Shown piece after piece: positions 10,726 to 22,412 of a stretch of DNA of 64,000 nucleotides. The notes beneath the pieces were generated by a model. The model was given only the letters and a program-made list of their open reading frames with translations, had not been told where the DNA came from and did no database searches. Source of the stretch: Balanoglossus misakiensis (Eukaryota > Hemichordata); assembly GCA_040954595.2 (NCBI GenBank), contig CM082598.2, positions 5,146,001-5,210,000 of the forward strand, given 5' to 3'. Both the position numbers and the translations under genes were made by a program. Every line of letters starts with the position of its first letter. Positions within the stretch are counted from its first letter, which is position 1.

Positions 10726-12600
10726 AGCATCTGATCAGAGGATATAATAGAGGGAGAATCATGATAAACTCCCACTGGGTTAGCCCATCAGAAGATACTT
10801 ATTGATGATAACATGATATCATTGGATGAGAGATCGAATTTTGCTTAAATCACCTCTTCCGCTAGCCAATCAGAGCAGGGCTTCCTGACATGGAGTTGTC
10901 ACTTTATGAATAACATTTACTAGCTACTGTAGCCTTCACATCAAAATATTGTATTTATTTATTTTTTGTATGCATGCACTGTCATGGCAACCACGGAAGT
11001 TAGCCAATGCAGCAACACCCGAATCTCATTGGCTTGCAAATTTTGTGACCTGGCCTGGCGAATATTTGTGCTCAAACTACCCTCACAGATAGAGGTTAGA
11101 GGAAAACATGGCTGATCCATTTACATGTACTGTTGCACAGGGGCTGGATCTGTACATAATATCCCCTGTACAATTGCCCCACTTAATAACCCTCTCATTG
11201 CCGGCCTATAGTTAACATGTCGTAAATTTTCACAAATTTCACCTCGTAACTTTTACCGTATTTTTCCTAAAATTTTGATCTAGACCTCCAGACAACGGGA
11301 AATTAACTCCATCTGGTCTTGAATTGAGATAAAAAATAGTGTAAAATTTGTGAAAACGATTAAAATGTTCCACCACATTTTGACAGCAAAAAATGTGGAA
11401 TTCAAAGGGTCAATATAATATACATCTCACTTTCGCAAAGCTTTCTGCGTTCTGTAAGCAAATTTCTTCCAAGAATATAAGCAATTTAATTTTTGTTGAA
11501 TAGATAAGTTATATATTATGAATTAAAGTTCGGGAAACTGGTATTTTAAATGCAGCATTTAAACCATGACATTTTGCAATATAACTTTAAAATAGAGGGT
11601 AACGTTCCTCATGAAGTTTTGCGACCTAATTCCCTTTCAGCTATAATTATGACTTCTTGAATAAAAACATAAAGTCAGAGATTCTACATAACTTTAAATG
11701 TGTGCCATGACACGTTTTCTTGTTATTTTTATGAATTTGAATTATAAGCAAAATGTGTATTCACATACACTCAAAAAGTTAAAATAAACTGTAGGTTTCT
11801 GGGTAATCCGTGACTGAGTTTCGTTAAACACCACCACCAACGTTTGTTCTGAGAAATTTTTCTACTTTATCAGTGCGTGTTTTTTTCAGTGTTTTTGCCG
11901 TTGGTGGCGCACTGCATCGCTGATGATGTACGTGTACATGGCTGAAGGTGTTGTCATTTAGAAATTACAGCATCAGCGAACAAATAGCTAATCATAGTGA
12001 GTCTTTGTTTTGTACAGGCTCTATATTAAGTTCCATACCTGCCTATTGCGCATGCACGCACGCCCGCCTGCACAAGATACCTTTGAACATTCGCTGAGCG
12101 CTGCGTCTCACGTGACTAAGCAAGACGTGCTTGTCACCGAGGCAGGGTACCAGCCAATCTTTGAACAGAGGTCTGGATGAAACTATGGCAACGTGGCACC
12201 GTGGTAATTCGCGACGCGCAACATTAGCGCCACCGCAATCACTCAGCAAATGTTGGCTTATTTGAAATTCTGCCTGAAGGTATCGATTTATAAATCACTC
12301 AAACTGGCGGCGTAAACAGTGCTTGTCAAAACCCATCGCTCCCGCCACCTGATCAATTCCGAATTCGCGTCGTCGCCATAGTAACACCCATCAACTTTCA
12401 AAGGGCGGCTTCCCGTCAGCCGAAACCGATCTCCCTGTCGACGCGATGCATTAAGAACGCGTTTTTCTACCAACAATGCGGCATGTTAGATTAAATTTCC
12501 CTTTCTGAATGGTCTTGTCTGGTCAAATTAACTGCCACGACACGCCAACAAGTTTAATCCCTCCCTATTTCGTATCAGCTTTCTTAGCTACGACTGTCCC
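10726..12600. other. Intergenic stretch, no gene seen
   Basis: About 1.9 kb. Scattered AGCCAATCAGA-type motifs occur near 10690-11030. AT-rich non-coding sequence runs from 11200 to 11880, and CpG content rises from about 12040. The short ORFs here have no splice or homology support. Confidence 0.6.
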
Positions 12601-12899
12601 CCCGGTTCATTCCATTGCGTGCTCTTTACTGAATACAAGCCAGCAATATCGTATTTCTTTTGTGCTGAAATAACAGTAATAGAACATAATTCGATTGCGC
12701 CATTTTACAGCGCCGATGATTTTTTTTAATGAGCGTAATTTGTCATTCCGGTGGGCTTGCTGTCTCCAAACAACTGGGGCTGCCACTATCTCGACGCGGA
12801 TTGTAAAGATTTGCATGTTGCTGTAGCCCGCTACACCTGTCGACAAAAGCTTCGTTTTTTTTACATGCGATCGTGTAACCTTAACCCGACAGAACATCG

Positions 12900-13004
12900 C
12901 GTACACTCTTCTCAACCTTGCAAAAGTGCGCAGCGACAGAACAGTTCGTCTTAAACCGCGGGGCTCACTTCAGAACCTACAACCGTGACCTCTCTACCTT
13001 TCAT
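12900..13004 (+). other. Possible untranslated first exon of the centrin-like gene
   Basis: A CpG-richer stretch ends in CTTTCAT followed by a consensus GTAAGTATTT donor at 13005. The first convincing acceptor downstream in the same orientation is TCAACGACCAG before 14717, just 5' of the centrin-like start codon. The exon start is unknown, and the link is inferred only from the pairing of these two sites. Confidence 0.35.
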
Positions 13005-13716
13005 GTAAGTATTTTACTTCGACGTACGTTGTCTTCCGAATAACTAGGCGCGGAAAAGGACAGACAAGGCTGGGGACAATGATTAGACAGTTTTATTTAA
13101 CGCTGTTTCGTGAAATCTACTTTCGGAGGCGACACTGTAGTGGTATTACCTGAAACCAGTGGCGGGTTCGGACAAGTGGCTGGTAACTGAGCTATTGAAG
13201 CGGTACTCGTTTGATGTAGCTGTTATCATTTTTATAACACATTGAAACGTCTATAGATTTTTGATGTCATTTTACTGGTATATGGACGACAGCGTACAAC
13301 TGACCCACGCGCGGCTCAAATATAGGGCCGTGTAATATTGACTTTTGGCAAAATGGTGGACGTACTACAAAAGTCATACTACTTCTTGTAATCCGTATGT
13401 CAAAAGTATGGATCTTTTGTATTTGCGAACTGCTGAAGTAGAGATTATAAGATGGTTGCCTAATAAGTGGTCGGAAATGCATTTTTTGGTACGGCTAATC
13501 CCCCCGGAAATCTCCGCCGGTTGCATTGAATCCCAACATAGCTGTGCAGATCAGTAGCGAGGGAAGTAATATTTTACATGTAAATTTATCGTTCGCGAAA
13601 ATTTCCCGTTTTGCAGTTAGTTGTGTCGTCTCTCGGCTGCATTTCCATCACTGTTGTTGCGCCATAGAACATTGCACAACGCATACAAGTTGTGTATAGC
13701 AACGTTTGCTGTTGAT

Positions 13717-13758
13717 TAAAGGGACAAAGTCTCTCTCTCACTGCCCCTTTTCCATTAC
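13717..13758. mobile_element. MITE family A, terminal fragment
   Basis: TTAAAGGGACAAAGTCTCTC followed by TCTCACTGCCCCTTTTCCATTA. Only about 40 bp of one end is recognisable. Confidence 0.6.
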
Positions 13759-14238
13759 ATGTTTACGGTAAATAAGGTTTTCTTGAGGAGCTATACTGAC
13801 TGAAAATTTGAGAATTTTGTAAATGGCGCCCCCTTTAGGTCAACCACACAAGTCTACATGTACTGATTCTGTATGTAAGATTGTAGTCATGGAAACACCA
13901 AGGAGACGCCCGTTCCTTTAATATGACGGTTGTCGGGCCATCGGCTATGTTCAATGCGACACACTGTACATGTAAATGCTCTTTTTGTCAGAGAGGCACC
14001 GCGCGTGCGCAATAATTGATTGCAGAGCGCGACGCTTACTGTACATCTTAATTGCCCACAGGCAGTACTATAGTATTTATCACTCAGTCACTGTGCGAAG
14101 CGGGAATCAATGCACCCTGTTTTCTTTGTGTTTTAGCCTCGCAATCTACAACAATTGATCAATACTGTATAGTTTTCTAAATAAATTTCACATTGTGGTT
14201 AGATGCGAAATTTGTTCTCTCTCCTTTCGCATCCCCTT

Positions 14239-14538
14239 CGTTCACTCACTCACTCACTCACTCGCTCGCTCACTCACTCACTCACCCACCCACCCACTCA
14301 CTCACTCACTCACTCACTCTCTCTCACTCACTCACTCACTCACTCACTCACTCGCTCGCTCACTCACTCACTCACCCACCCACCCACTCACTCACTCACT
14401 CACTCACTCACTCACTCACTCACTCACTCACTCACTCACTCACTCACTCACTCACTCACTCACTCACTCATTTACTCACTCACTCACTCACTCACTCACT
14501 CACTCACTCACTCACTCACTCACTCACTCACTCACTCA
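14239..14538. repeat. (ACTC)n microsatellite, ~300 bp
   Basis: Tetranucleotide array with an internal ~110 bp higher-order duplication: the blocks CACTCGCTCGCTCACT and CACCCACCCACCCACT each occur twice at the same spacing. The unit has no stop codon on this strand, so all three frames appear open. The apparent Ser/Leu/Thr/His-rich ORFs here are artefacts. Confidence 0.95.
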
Positions 14539-14750
14539 CACATTTGCTCAAACACTCATCTGATCACACGATCGATCAACCGATCGACCAACCAACCATC
14601 CAACCAACCAACCAACCGTCAATCGCCATTGTTGTTTGTTCTTTAGCAAAATTTATTATTCCTTGTTACTCAATCTTACTGACTTCCCTCTTTCAATCTT
14701 TTTTTTCAACGACCAGTTTCGATTCAGAACATGAAACTGTAATCAACACT

Positions 14751-17056
14751 ATGTCGGACAACGGGCGACGACCCCCGCGAAGGAAACACCGCCACAAGAG
14801 GGCGCGAGACCATCCCAAGCCAGAGACTCGAGAGGACCTGCTCCACAAACTGACGAGCACGGGCGACCGGCTGACGTGTGTGGACGAGCAGATACGTCAG
14901 CAGCTGACGTCACAGGAGATACGTGACCTGAGGCTGGTTTTTGATACATTTGACAGAGAGAAGAAAGGGTGAGCTTTTTCTGATGGCCCTTCTTTGTCCA
15001 TGTTAACGTCTTGTCTCCATCCTGGACAAAAACAACGCGTCATTAATGCATAGAAGCTCTTTGTCCGAAACCATTTGTTTCATAACTTTGACGGTCATTA
15101 CGACAACAACTACGCCAATTTAAATTTTGACGTAAGCGATGAGCAGAAAGGGCCTTGCCCGAGGAAATAAACCATGTACATGTATGAAGTGTAAAAAGTA
15201 TTATAAAAGCTTAATAATCACGGGTTGTTCCTCACGTACAAGCTAGTTTCATGACATTGTTTCGAACTGTACTTGCCAATAAATGTACATATGTACTCAC
15301 TGAATGATGTATATGCAAGTATTATTAACCACTATATATGACTTCATATGCACGTTTTAATCAAGCAAAGTGGTGCCCCACGGCAATATGGCGGCCACTT
15401 TGTGAATATGCAAAATGCACTGCAAACAGTGTATTCCCCTCATTGAAACAAATCGAACCATCTTTACTGCACCATAGACCCTGCAAAACTAGCTTTCTCT
15501 AGGGTCTATGACTGCACTAAGACATTTCATTTTTCATAGCAAAAATATCACAGACTTTAAAATTGCGGGAAAATTCATGTGGCCATTTTGTCACAAATAA
15601 TTGTTACCTTGATATAGCATCATGCGATATTAAAGAGATAGAATTAAATGCATATCCTAGCTTATTGGAGATATTTAAAACTTAACAAATTTTAATTTAT
15701 CGAGGTGCTGCTCATGGAGATTTAGAAACTCAAGCTGTCGGTTTACTTCCTAGTATTCAAGATTTCAGATATTGCCCGCCACGTTAATCCCGCTCAATTT
15801 GCGTTATAAAACAGTCCTTCCCACTCGGCCTTGGAATCATGGATCCGTCTGAACTGCTCATGTGCGACTTTTCCGTCTGGTTAAAACACACTGTTCAAGG
15901 AGACCCTGCCAATCAAAACATAGCATATCAAAAAAAAATTGGAAAATAGGATAAAAAGTAACAACCACACTGTTTACAATGATGTACACTGTAGCAAGTT
16001 ACACTACAGTGTAATACAAAGTGGCAATCACATTGTTTGCAATGATGTACATTGTAGTAGTTACATTACAGTGTAATACAAAGTAGCAACCATATTATTT
16101 GCAATGATGTACAATGTAGCAAGTTACACTAGTGTAGTACAAAGTAGCAATCACATTGTTTGAGATGAAATACATTGTAGCTGTTACACTTTACGCCTAC
16201 TTTGACTTACGAGAAACTGTGACTATCTTACCTCATACCTGCACCAGCAGACGACACGACACATGTTCTTTAATCTGCCCGATTCCACCAATTCTGGCCT
16301 AGCCGTGTTCATGAACTGGCTATATCACTCTACCGTGCATTTCTATTCACCCCAACTCCAGCCATAGTTGTTTTTAATTTCTCCTTAATTCACTTCATTC
16401 AATAGGTGTATTGTCGGTGAAGACCTACGCCGAGCAATGCGAATACTAGGATTTTGTCCAACCAGAAAGGAAATAGACGATATGATAGGTAATTAGCTTA
16501 CATACAAACACATAAAACAGGCATGCATGCATGCATGCATGCATGCATACATACATACATACATACATACATACATACATACATACATACATACATACAT
16601 AGATACATACATACATACATACATACATACATACATACATACATACATACATACATACATACATACATACATACATACATACATACATACATACATACAT
16701 ACATACATACATACATACATACATACATACATACATACATACATACATACATACGAGAGACGTGTGTGTGTGAGGGGCTAGCGAGAGAGAGTTGGGGCAA
16801 GCGTATGTACACGAGCTTAATAGCTTATCTAATTACAAGTTATTTCAAAGACCCAGTCTATGATTGATTCTTCTTCTTCTTTATGTCTTGTTTCACAGCT
16901 GACTTGGGCAGCCAGAGCAAAGGGTACGTTCCTAACATGAATGTCCGACGTCAATAAAATTTATGGCGCGTTTGCTTGTTGTTTTCAACCACAGGTCGCC
17001 ATAAATAATACATAGGAGGCAAAGATGACTTTTTGATACTAAGATTATTAAAACCA

Positions 17057-17136
<80 letters not shown>

Positions 17137-18061
17137 ATGTTTTATATCGGGGAAAGATAAGTGCGAACAGACATTTCCATTCAACTTTGCTTCCTTCTTT
17201 TTCTTCACCAGATTGGTTACATTCAACGACTTTTTGGAATTTGTCGTCAACAAACAAGGCGACGCTCGTGATATTTATGACGAGATAATTCAGGTAAAAG
17301 CTACCCTCCCCCCCACCTCCCCATTTCACACCGCCCTCCACGTGTTCATACATGTGTACAATGCATTGTGGGGTGCGTGCGGTATATTTTTTTTTTCGTT
17401 TTTATTTTATGCGAAGTTCTTACGTTGGATTTATCGCACAGCGTCGGCGTTCAGAGTTGCATTAGTAAACAGGTCTATTTACTTTTCCACAATGGCTGCT
17501 GTTTTCGGCCACCACGTCGTGATTGTTACTGAAGGCGCAAAGAGCAGCCTAATTTCCGGTTCTGGAATCTTTCTTCCAGCACTATGAACTGGCCTTTCTT
17601 CATGGAATTGGTCCTTAGGCATTACCGTGAACGGCCTCTGAGATAGAACTAAACATTTGTTTCTCCCAACAAATTCACACCTACGTTATAGCCTTTCACG
17701 CTCTCTCCCACCAAGTTACAATTTCCAAAGCTTCGCAGAAACCCACTCTCGACCAAGCTAAATTTAGACGAGAGGACAACAAAATCAAGCCGTGTTATTT
17801 CCTGTATAATTTTGACAGTACACACTTGATGAAACGCACCGTGGGTATTGCAATTTGTTGGTTGATACATCTGAAATTTAACACACAGATCTTTTGCCAT
17901 TGTTATGTTTCAGAATAATTTCAAACTCAGCATTTTGACTGTACATTGCATGATATTATCACAAAAATTGTCTTTATGTCAACTGTATCTACAGTATTTC
18001 CCCAAGACAAAATTTGTGTAACGATGGTAAAGTGTGTGTGTTTGTGTGTGTGTGTGCGTGC

Positions 18062-18137
<76 letters not shown>

Positions 18138-19090
18138 CAGGCAGACAGATAGAGACAGAGACAGACAGAGAGACATGTAGATAGACAGAGAGACCGAGAC
18201 AGACAGACAGACAGACAGATTCACTTGGTTGGATATACACAGAAATACAAATCAATGACTAATTTACAGTTTTCTATTGTGTACATAGGGCTTCAGGATG
18301 CTTGACATAGGTAAGAATCATCAACTTTCTGCATGAAGGTGGTCCACAGGCTCTATTGAAAATGCACAGTTCTGCAGTCATAATTACAACCATGCTATAC
18401 AAGCATGTGCTAGTACTCTTTTGATAGTCTCTTAGTCAGGAGTGAAAACTAAACACGGAGCATCGTGGCACTGGACGAAATTGTAGTTCCGTAGCTTGAG
18501 GCATCGCCTGCCGCGTCCACAGGAACATTCTAGATAATGCCGTCTCTTCCCCTCCGGTGTAATAAAATGAACGGTCCCTTGGTCCTGCGTTATTGACTTC
18601 TTGCATTTACACCAACAGTGTCGACGCTGCTTTTTGACCTTGTAGGCCGACTTTAACGCGCTTGTCAAGTACACAAAATAACAGTCAACAGGGAACACTA
18701 TTTTTAAAAATCCGGCAAAAGTATAATTAAGACCCTTTTCTAACATTGACTCTCCCCTCCGTCGAAATAAAATTGTCCCGTCCCTGACACTAATGTAAGT
18801 CTAAAACAGTACTCGCGAATGTCGACAAAATATTATGTTTTCAGGCACTGCTTGTTTCAGCGCATTTATTTTATTGTAACATGATATTAACAGAGCTCGT
18901 TCGCCTTTCACTCGCAGAGGGCAAAGGTCACATCTGTTTTGCTGACATCAGGAATGCCTGCGACGAACATGGCGTCCGCTTTTCTGACGTCATGATCCAA
19001 GAAATGGTACAGGAAGCAGACGAGAACGGCGACAACGTTGTGGACAAAGAGGAGTTCATCAACGTTATGTTAAAAACAAATTTGTTTTGA
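14751..19090 (+). CDS. Centrin-like EF-hand protein, complete, 200 aa
   Basis: Exons: 14751-14968 (exon begins about 14717), 16406-16488, 16899-16923, 17212-17293, 18289-18310 and 18918-19090. They sum to 603 nt with consistent phases. ATG 14751 is preferred because the exon has an acceptor at 14714-14716 and upstream reading would run into a microsatellite. The N-terminus is very basic (RRPPRRKHRHKRARDHPKP). Four EF-hand units follow in centrin order, with centrin-like spacing and a terminal LKTNLF like the KTSLY of centrins. Loops: EF1 DREKKGCIVGED, EF2 GSQSKGLVTFND and EF3 DIEGKGHICFAD are degenerate. EF4 DENGDNVVDKEE keeps Asp1, Asn3, Asp5 and Glu12, so only EF4 is likely to bind calcium. 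Centrins act at basal bodies and centrosomes; the divergence leaves its exact role open. Confidence 0.85.
15862..16240. mobile_element. 62-bp-satellite element, locus 1
   Basis: Four units of a 62-bp repeat (core ACTACAGTGTAATACAAAGT plus TTTGCAATGATGTACATTGT) lie at about 15950-16195. They are preceded by TCTGAACTGCTCATGTGCGA and CACTGTTCAAGGAGACCCTG, and followed by CGCCTACTTTGACTTA. The same flanks occur at the other loci. It lies in intron 1 of the centrin-like gene. Confidence 0.8.
16522..16754. repeat. (TGCA)n then (CATA)n microsatellite
   Basis: About 26 bp of GCAT repeat runs into about 205 bp of (ATAC)n with one interruption (CATAGATAC). It lies in an intron of the centrin-like gene. 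ORFs through it on both strands are artefacts. Confidence 0.95.
17061..17135. repeat. (GA)n microsatellite
   Basis: About 75 bp of pure GA in a centrin-like gene intron, just upstream of exon 17212-17293. Confidence 0.95.
18031..18220. repeat. (TG)n / (GA)n / (CAGA)n compound microsatellite
   Basis: TG repeats, then GA repeats, then degenerate GACAGACAGA units within the centrin-like gene intron 4. Confidence 0.9.
18432..18746 (-). CDS. Candidate cysteine-rich exon/ORF antisense in the centrin-like gene's last intron
   Basis: An ORF of 104 codons whose last ~65 residues are cysteine-rich: RRHCWCKCKKS, then KRRHYLECSCGRGRRC, then YNFVQCHDAPCLVF before a TAA stop. The spacing C-x-C-x5-C-x10-C resembles the second half of colipase-fold proteins (prokineticin, astakine, Dickkopf Cys2), in which a basic KR(R/K)H stretch also precedes C-x-C. 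The N-terminal part looks less protein-like. An acceptor AAAAAGCAG at about 18630 would make this a terminal exon. No upstream exon was found. Identification is tentative. Confidence 0.3.
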   Translation of the reverse strand: MLEKGLNYTFAGFLKIVFPVDCYFVYLTSALKSAYKVKKQRRHCWCKCKKSITQDQGTVHFITPEGKRRHYLECSCGRGRRCLKLRNYNFVQCHDAPCLVFTPD

Positions 19091-19174
19091 GAAAGCGTCA
19101 ACAGAGCGTCAGTATCTAAACATATACATCATTGCATCACAGTTTATAGCAATGTTTTACTGGAATGCAACAAC

Positions 19175-19180
19175 AATAAA
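19175..19180 (+). promoter_or_regulatory. Poly(A) signal of the centrin-like gene
   Basis: AATAAA 85 nt after the stop codon, followed by GT-rich GTGTTTACATGACTTATG and TTCGTGTTGGTTTGT, which fits a cleavage site about 20 nt downstream. Confidence 0.7.
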
Positions 19181-19199
19181 GTGTTTACATGACTTATGA

Positions 19200-21319
19200 A
19201 TATTTCTCGTCTTATATATTTCGTGTTGGTTTGTCCTCTTGTTGGTTTGTCGCCTAGGCGTAGAACGATGAAGGTTTTATTTTTGGTCGTAATTCAATGG
19301 CACACGTGAACATAACACCTGTGCAGAAAGAAACCGCTTCCTGATTGGTCAATCCATACGTGTTCTCGAAGTAGCATTTTTGATTGGACTACACACTGTC
19401 TGGCTTGGGCGCGCGCATCTTTTATTGTTAATTCTGCCACGTGGATTGCATTGCCAAAAATACCGCGTGGTCACGTTCCAAAGGCGTGACACGGCCCGCA
19501 CCATGCACTACGCAGTGTCAGGACATCCGAAAAATGGAGCACTAATCGGATTTGTGTTGATACGGATATTTGTACCGAGTGTCGTCTGTATCCGGTCCCT
19601 CGCTAATACCGGAAAAGGAGGTGAACGACTTGTGTTTTCCTGCTGAAGTACACCTGAACAGGAGCATTAACCCGGGTACTCCGGTAGGCAAAGATTTTGC
19701 TTGTTCATGAGGAATCGAGTGATGAACCTACTCTTGTCAGAAATACTCGTGTGCATGTGATGGACTCGTGTGCATGTGATGGACAGAGTATATTACGCTG
19801 TATTCAAATTCTCATTCACTGATATTTCATGGTTTTAAAAACTGCCATTTTATTGCAATGTATTGTATGAATTACATAGATTCTGAGAAAAGCTCTGGGT
19901 TTATTTAATATATATGGGTGGATATCCCATACCATGCGTTTGTAGGTGGTCTTCGGCCTTTCCCTTGAATATTTGGTAGTCGGTCGCCCCTTTTTCCCGC
20001 GCATCACAACTCGTCCCTTGATTAATGACTTCTATGCGCGAACGTCAACTGGGTACTGGGGAGGAAGCTTGCTACTGGCCATGGTAAACGAATTCGAATT
20101 GATCAAAATTTCTTCATCGTCCAATTTTTGTATGAAGCATTACAACAGCCGTGGCGGCCATTTTGGAATGCATCCCAAGATATTTCTAGACTCAAACGTG
20201 AACCTAGCTCTCTCATACAAATGAAGCAGAACCCAAGTTTGAAAATAAAACCATGAAAATAATATAAAAAATTCAGCCTCTACATCAGCTCACTTAAGGT
20301 GATTTTTACTAATGCATTCATTAGTCAAAGGTCAAATAGAAATTTCATATCCAGGTGATGAAATGATTTCGAAAATTAAATAACCTCATTATGCTACTAT
20401 TTATACCACAATTATTGTAAAATGTATTTTAGGGATAGCTATCAGTATTTCGTTTTGAATTGTTCGTATAAGAAAAAAAACGTTATCTTTTACTTCTTAC
20501 AGTTAATTTTCATGACGACATACTGGGTACTCTATTCTAACATTTAATATTTGCATAGATTGTTATTATTGCCGCCACTAATGACGTTTGTCGTTCCAGC
20601 CTCGTTCGCATGCAAGTTAACGGTTTGAGCTGGACTTGCTATGAGGAATATTTAAAGTGGGGCGGATATTAATCCTGATAATTGATCAAACATTGCCGAC
20701 AAAAAAGTCTATAGGACATGTGAATTTTGCAACATTTTACCTCCTGAACTTTGAGCGCCTTTATCATGTGCTGGTTCATACTGTTGCAAAATACACGTGT
20801 CCGGGTAAGACGTTATTTTGTCAGAGAATGGGTTAATTTCATACCCCAAAAACATTGAAGTCCTGAATTATTTTGGAAATCGGCGGTAAAACGGTAGGAA
20901 TGGGGATGCATATGACAAAGATGCCAAACAAATCATATCTCTAGTACTATAACTTCCGGGATATATGATAATCATTGACTGCTCTATATAGTGTGTCGCT
21001 AACACCCCAAGCGGGAAATTTGCAAAACTTGCTTCACCATTCATCTCGCTATTGCAGCAGGAGAATCGGCGTGTCGTAGAAATAGGGCATTTTCATGACC
21101 TCTACATGACCCCACATCCTCGCACTTCCATCATTCACCTGTAGTCAATAAATTACGTACCGAATTACAAAAGTGACTCTTTTTCAAGCAACCTTTTACA
21201 CGTACATTGTCCCGAAATGCTGAATTTTGACAACACCATACCAACGGAAGTACAAGTATTAGCGGCCATACAGGGTTCATGAAAGTATACTATTATATTG
21301 GTGTACATAATCTAACTTT
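19200..21319. other. Spacer between convergent centrin-like and rapsyn genes
   Basis: About 2.1 kb between two 3' ends. No exon with splice support was found on either strand. The 79-codon plus-strand ORF at 21279-21518 is a shadow of the last rapsyn exon. Confidence 0.6.
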
Positions 21320-21805
21320 TCACACGAAGACTGGCTTCACTAACGTTCTCCGACAGTCAGGGCATCCTTTTGAACTGGTTGAATACGTCTCCAGGCAACT
21401 GGTGGCAGAAAACAAAATGAGTATGATAAAAGTGTCTGATGAATGTGGAAAACCTTCCCTCGTTGTTGGTGGCCGTATACGGGCAATGTATGCGAAGCAA
21501 ATACATTTAGCTTCCTAGTTTATGCCCCGAATGAGATATTTTGCCAATTTATCATTCATACCATATAATATTTTTGTGATCATACCCATCCATATCCCGA
21601 GGTTCATAGGTCAAATATACAGCATTTACATGGCTAGGTGCAGTGCAAAGCAGTCAATCATATCGTATCGTATCATATCATGTCATGTCATGTCATGTCA
21701 TGTCATGTCATACATCACATCACATCACATCACCATCATCATCATCATCATCATAGTCGTCGTCGTCATCCTCCTCCTCATCATCATCATAGTCATCGTT
21801 GTCTG

Positions 21806-21870
<65 letters not shown>

Positions 21871-22294
21871 CGTCACGTGACATCACATCACATCACATCA
21901 CATCACATCACATCACATCACATCACATCACATCACATCACATCACATCACATCACAGATTCAGAGCATAGCATGGGCAATTTTGTAATTTTGTAAAAAT
22001 GTCGTCTACCGGAAATTGCTTAGGTTTTATTTAGTGTTGAACACGAAATAAAAAGAAACCCTCCACTTACTTTGCATGGAATAAGTGCCAACATTGCAGA
22101 GGTTCCAATTCGGCGTTCTTTTCAGCTAGACTTTCATTACAGATACCACAAGATAACCCCATGTCATCCAGGCCCTGCTTGTACAGTTTGCAGTATTTTT
22201 TGCCATTTTCATATTGACCTAGGGAGTTGTACAGCTGTTCCAGTTGCCAGTGTATTCTCATTGCTAGCATCTAAATAGAAAAATAAATAAAAAA

Positions 22295-22337
<43 letters not shown>

Positions 22338-22341
22338 AAAA

Positions 22342-22412
<71 letters not shown>

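Noticed and set aside
14193-14972. 259-codon ORF spanning the ACTC array and centrin exon 1
   Set aside because: The array has no stops in any frame, and a splice acceptor at 14714-14716 separates it from the coding exon. The start is taken as 14751.
15950-16195. CRISPR-like array of 62-bp direct repeats
   Set aside because: The repeats are contiguous with no unique spacers, occur at six dispersed loci in a eukaryotic context, and share mobile-element flanks.
16446-16867. Several ~100-codon ORFs of Met-Tyr-Val-Cys or Ile-His-Thr-Tyr repeats
   Set aside because: Translations of the (ATAC)n microsatellite on both strands.
21279-21518. 79-codon plus-strand ORF
   Set aside because: Shadow of the last rapsyn exon, which encodes the C-terminal RING cysteines on the other strand.
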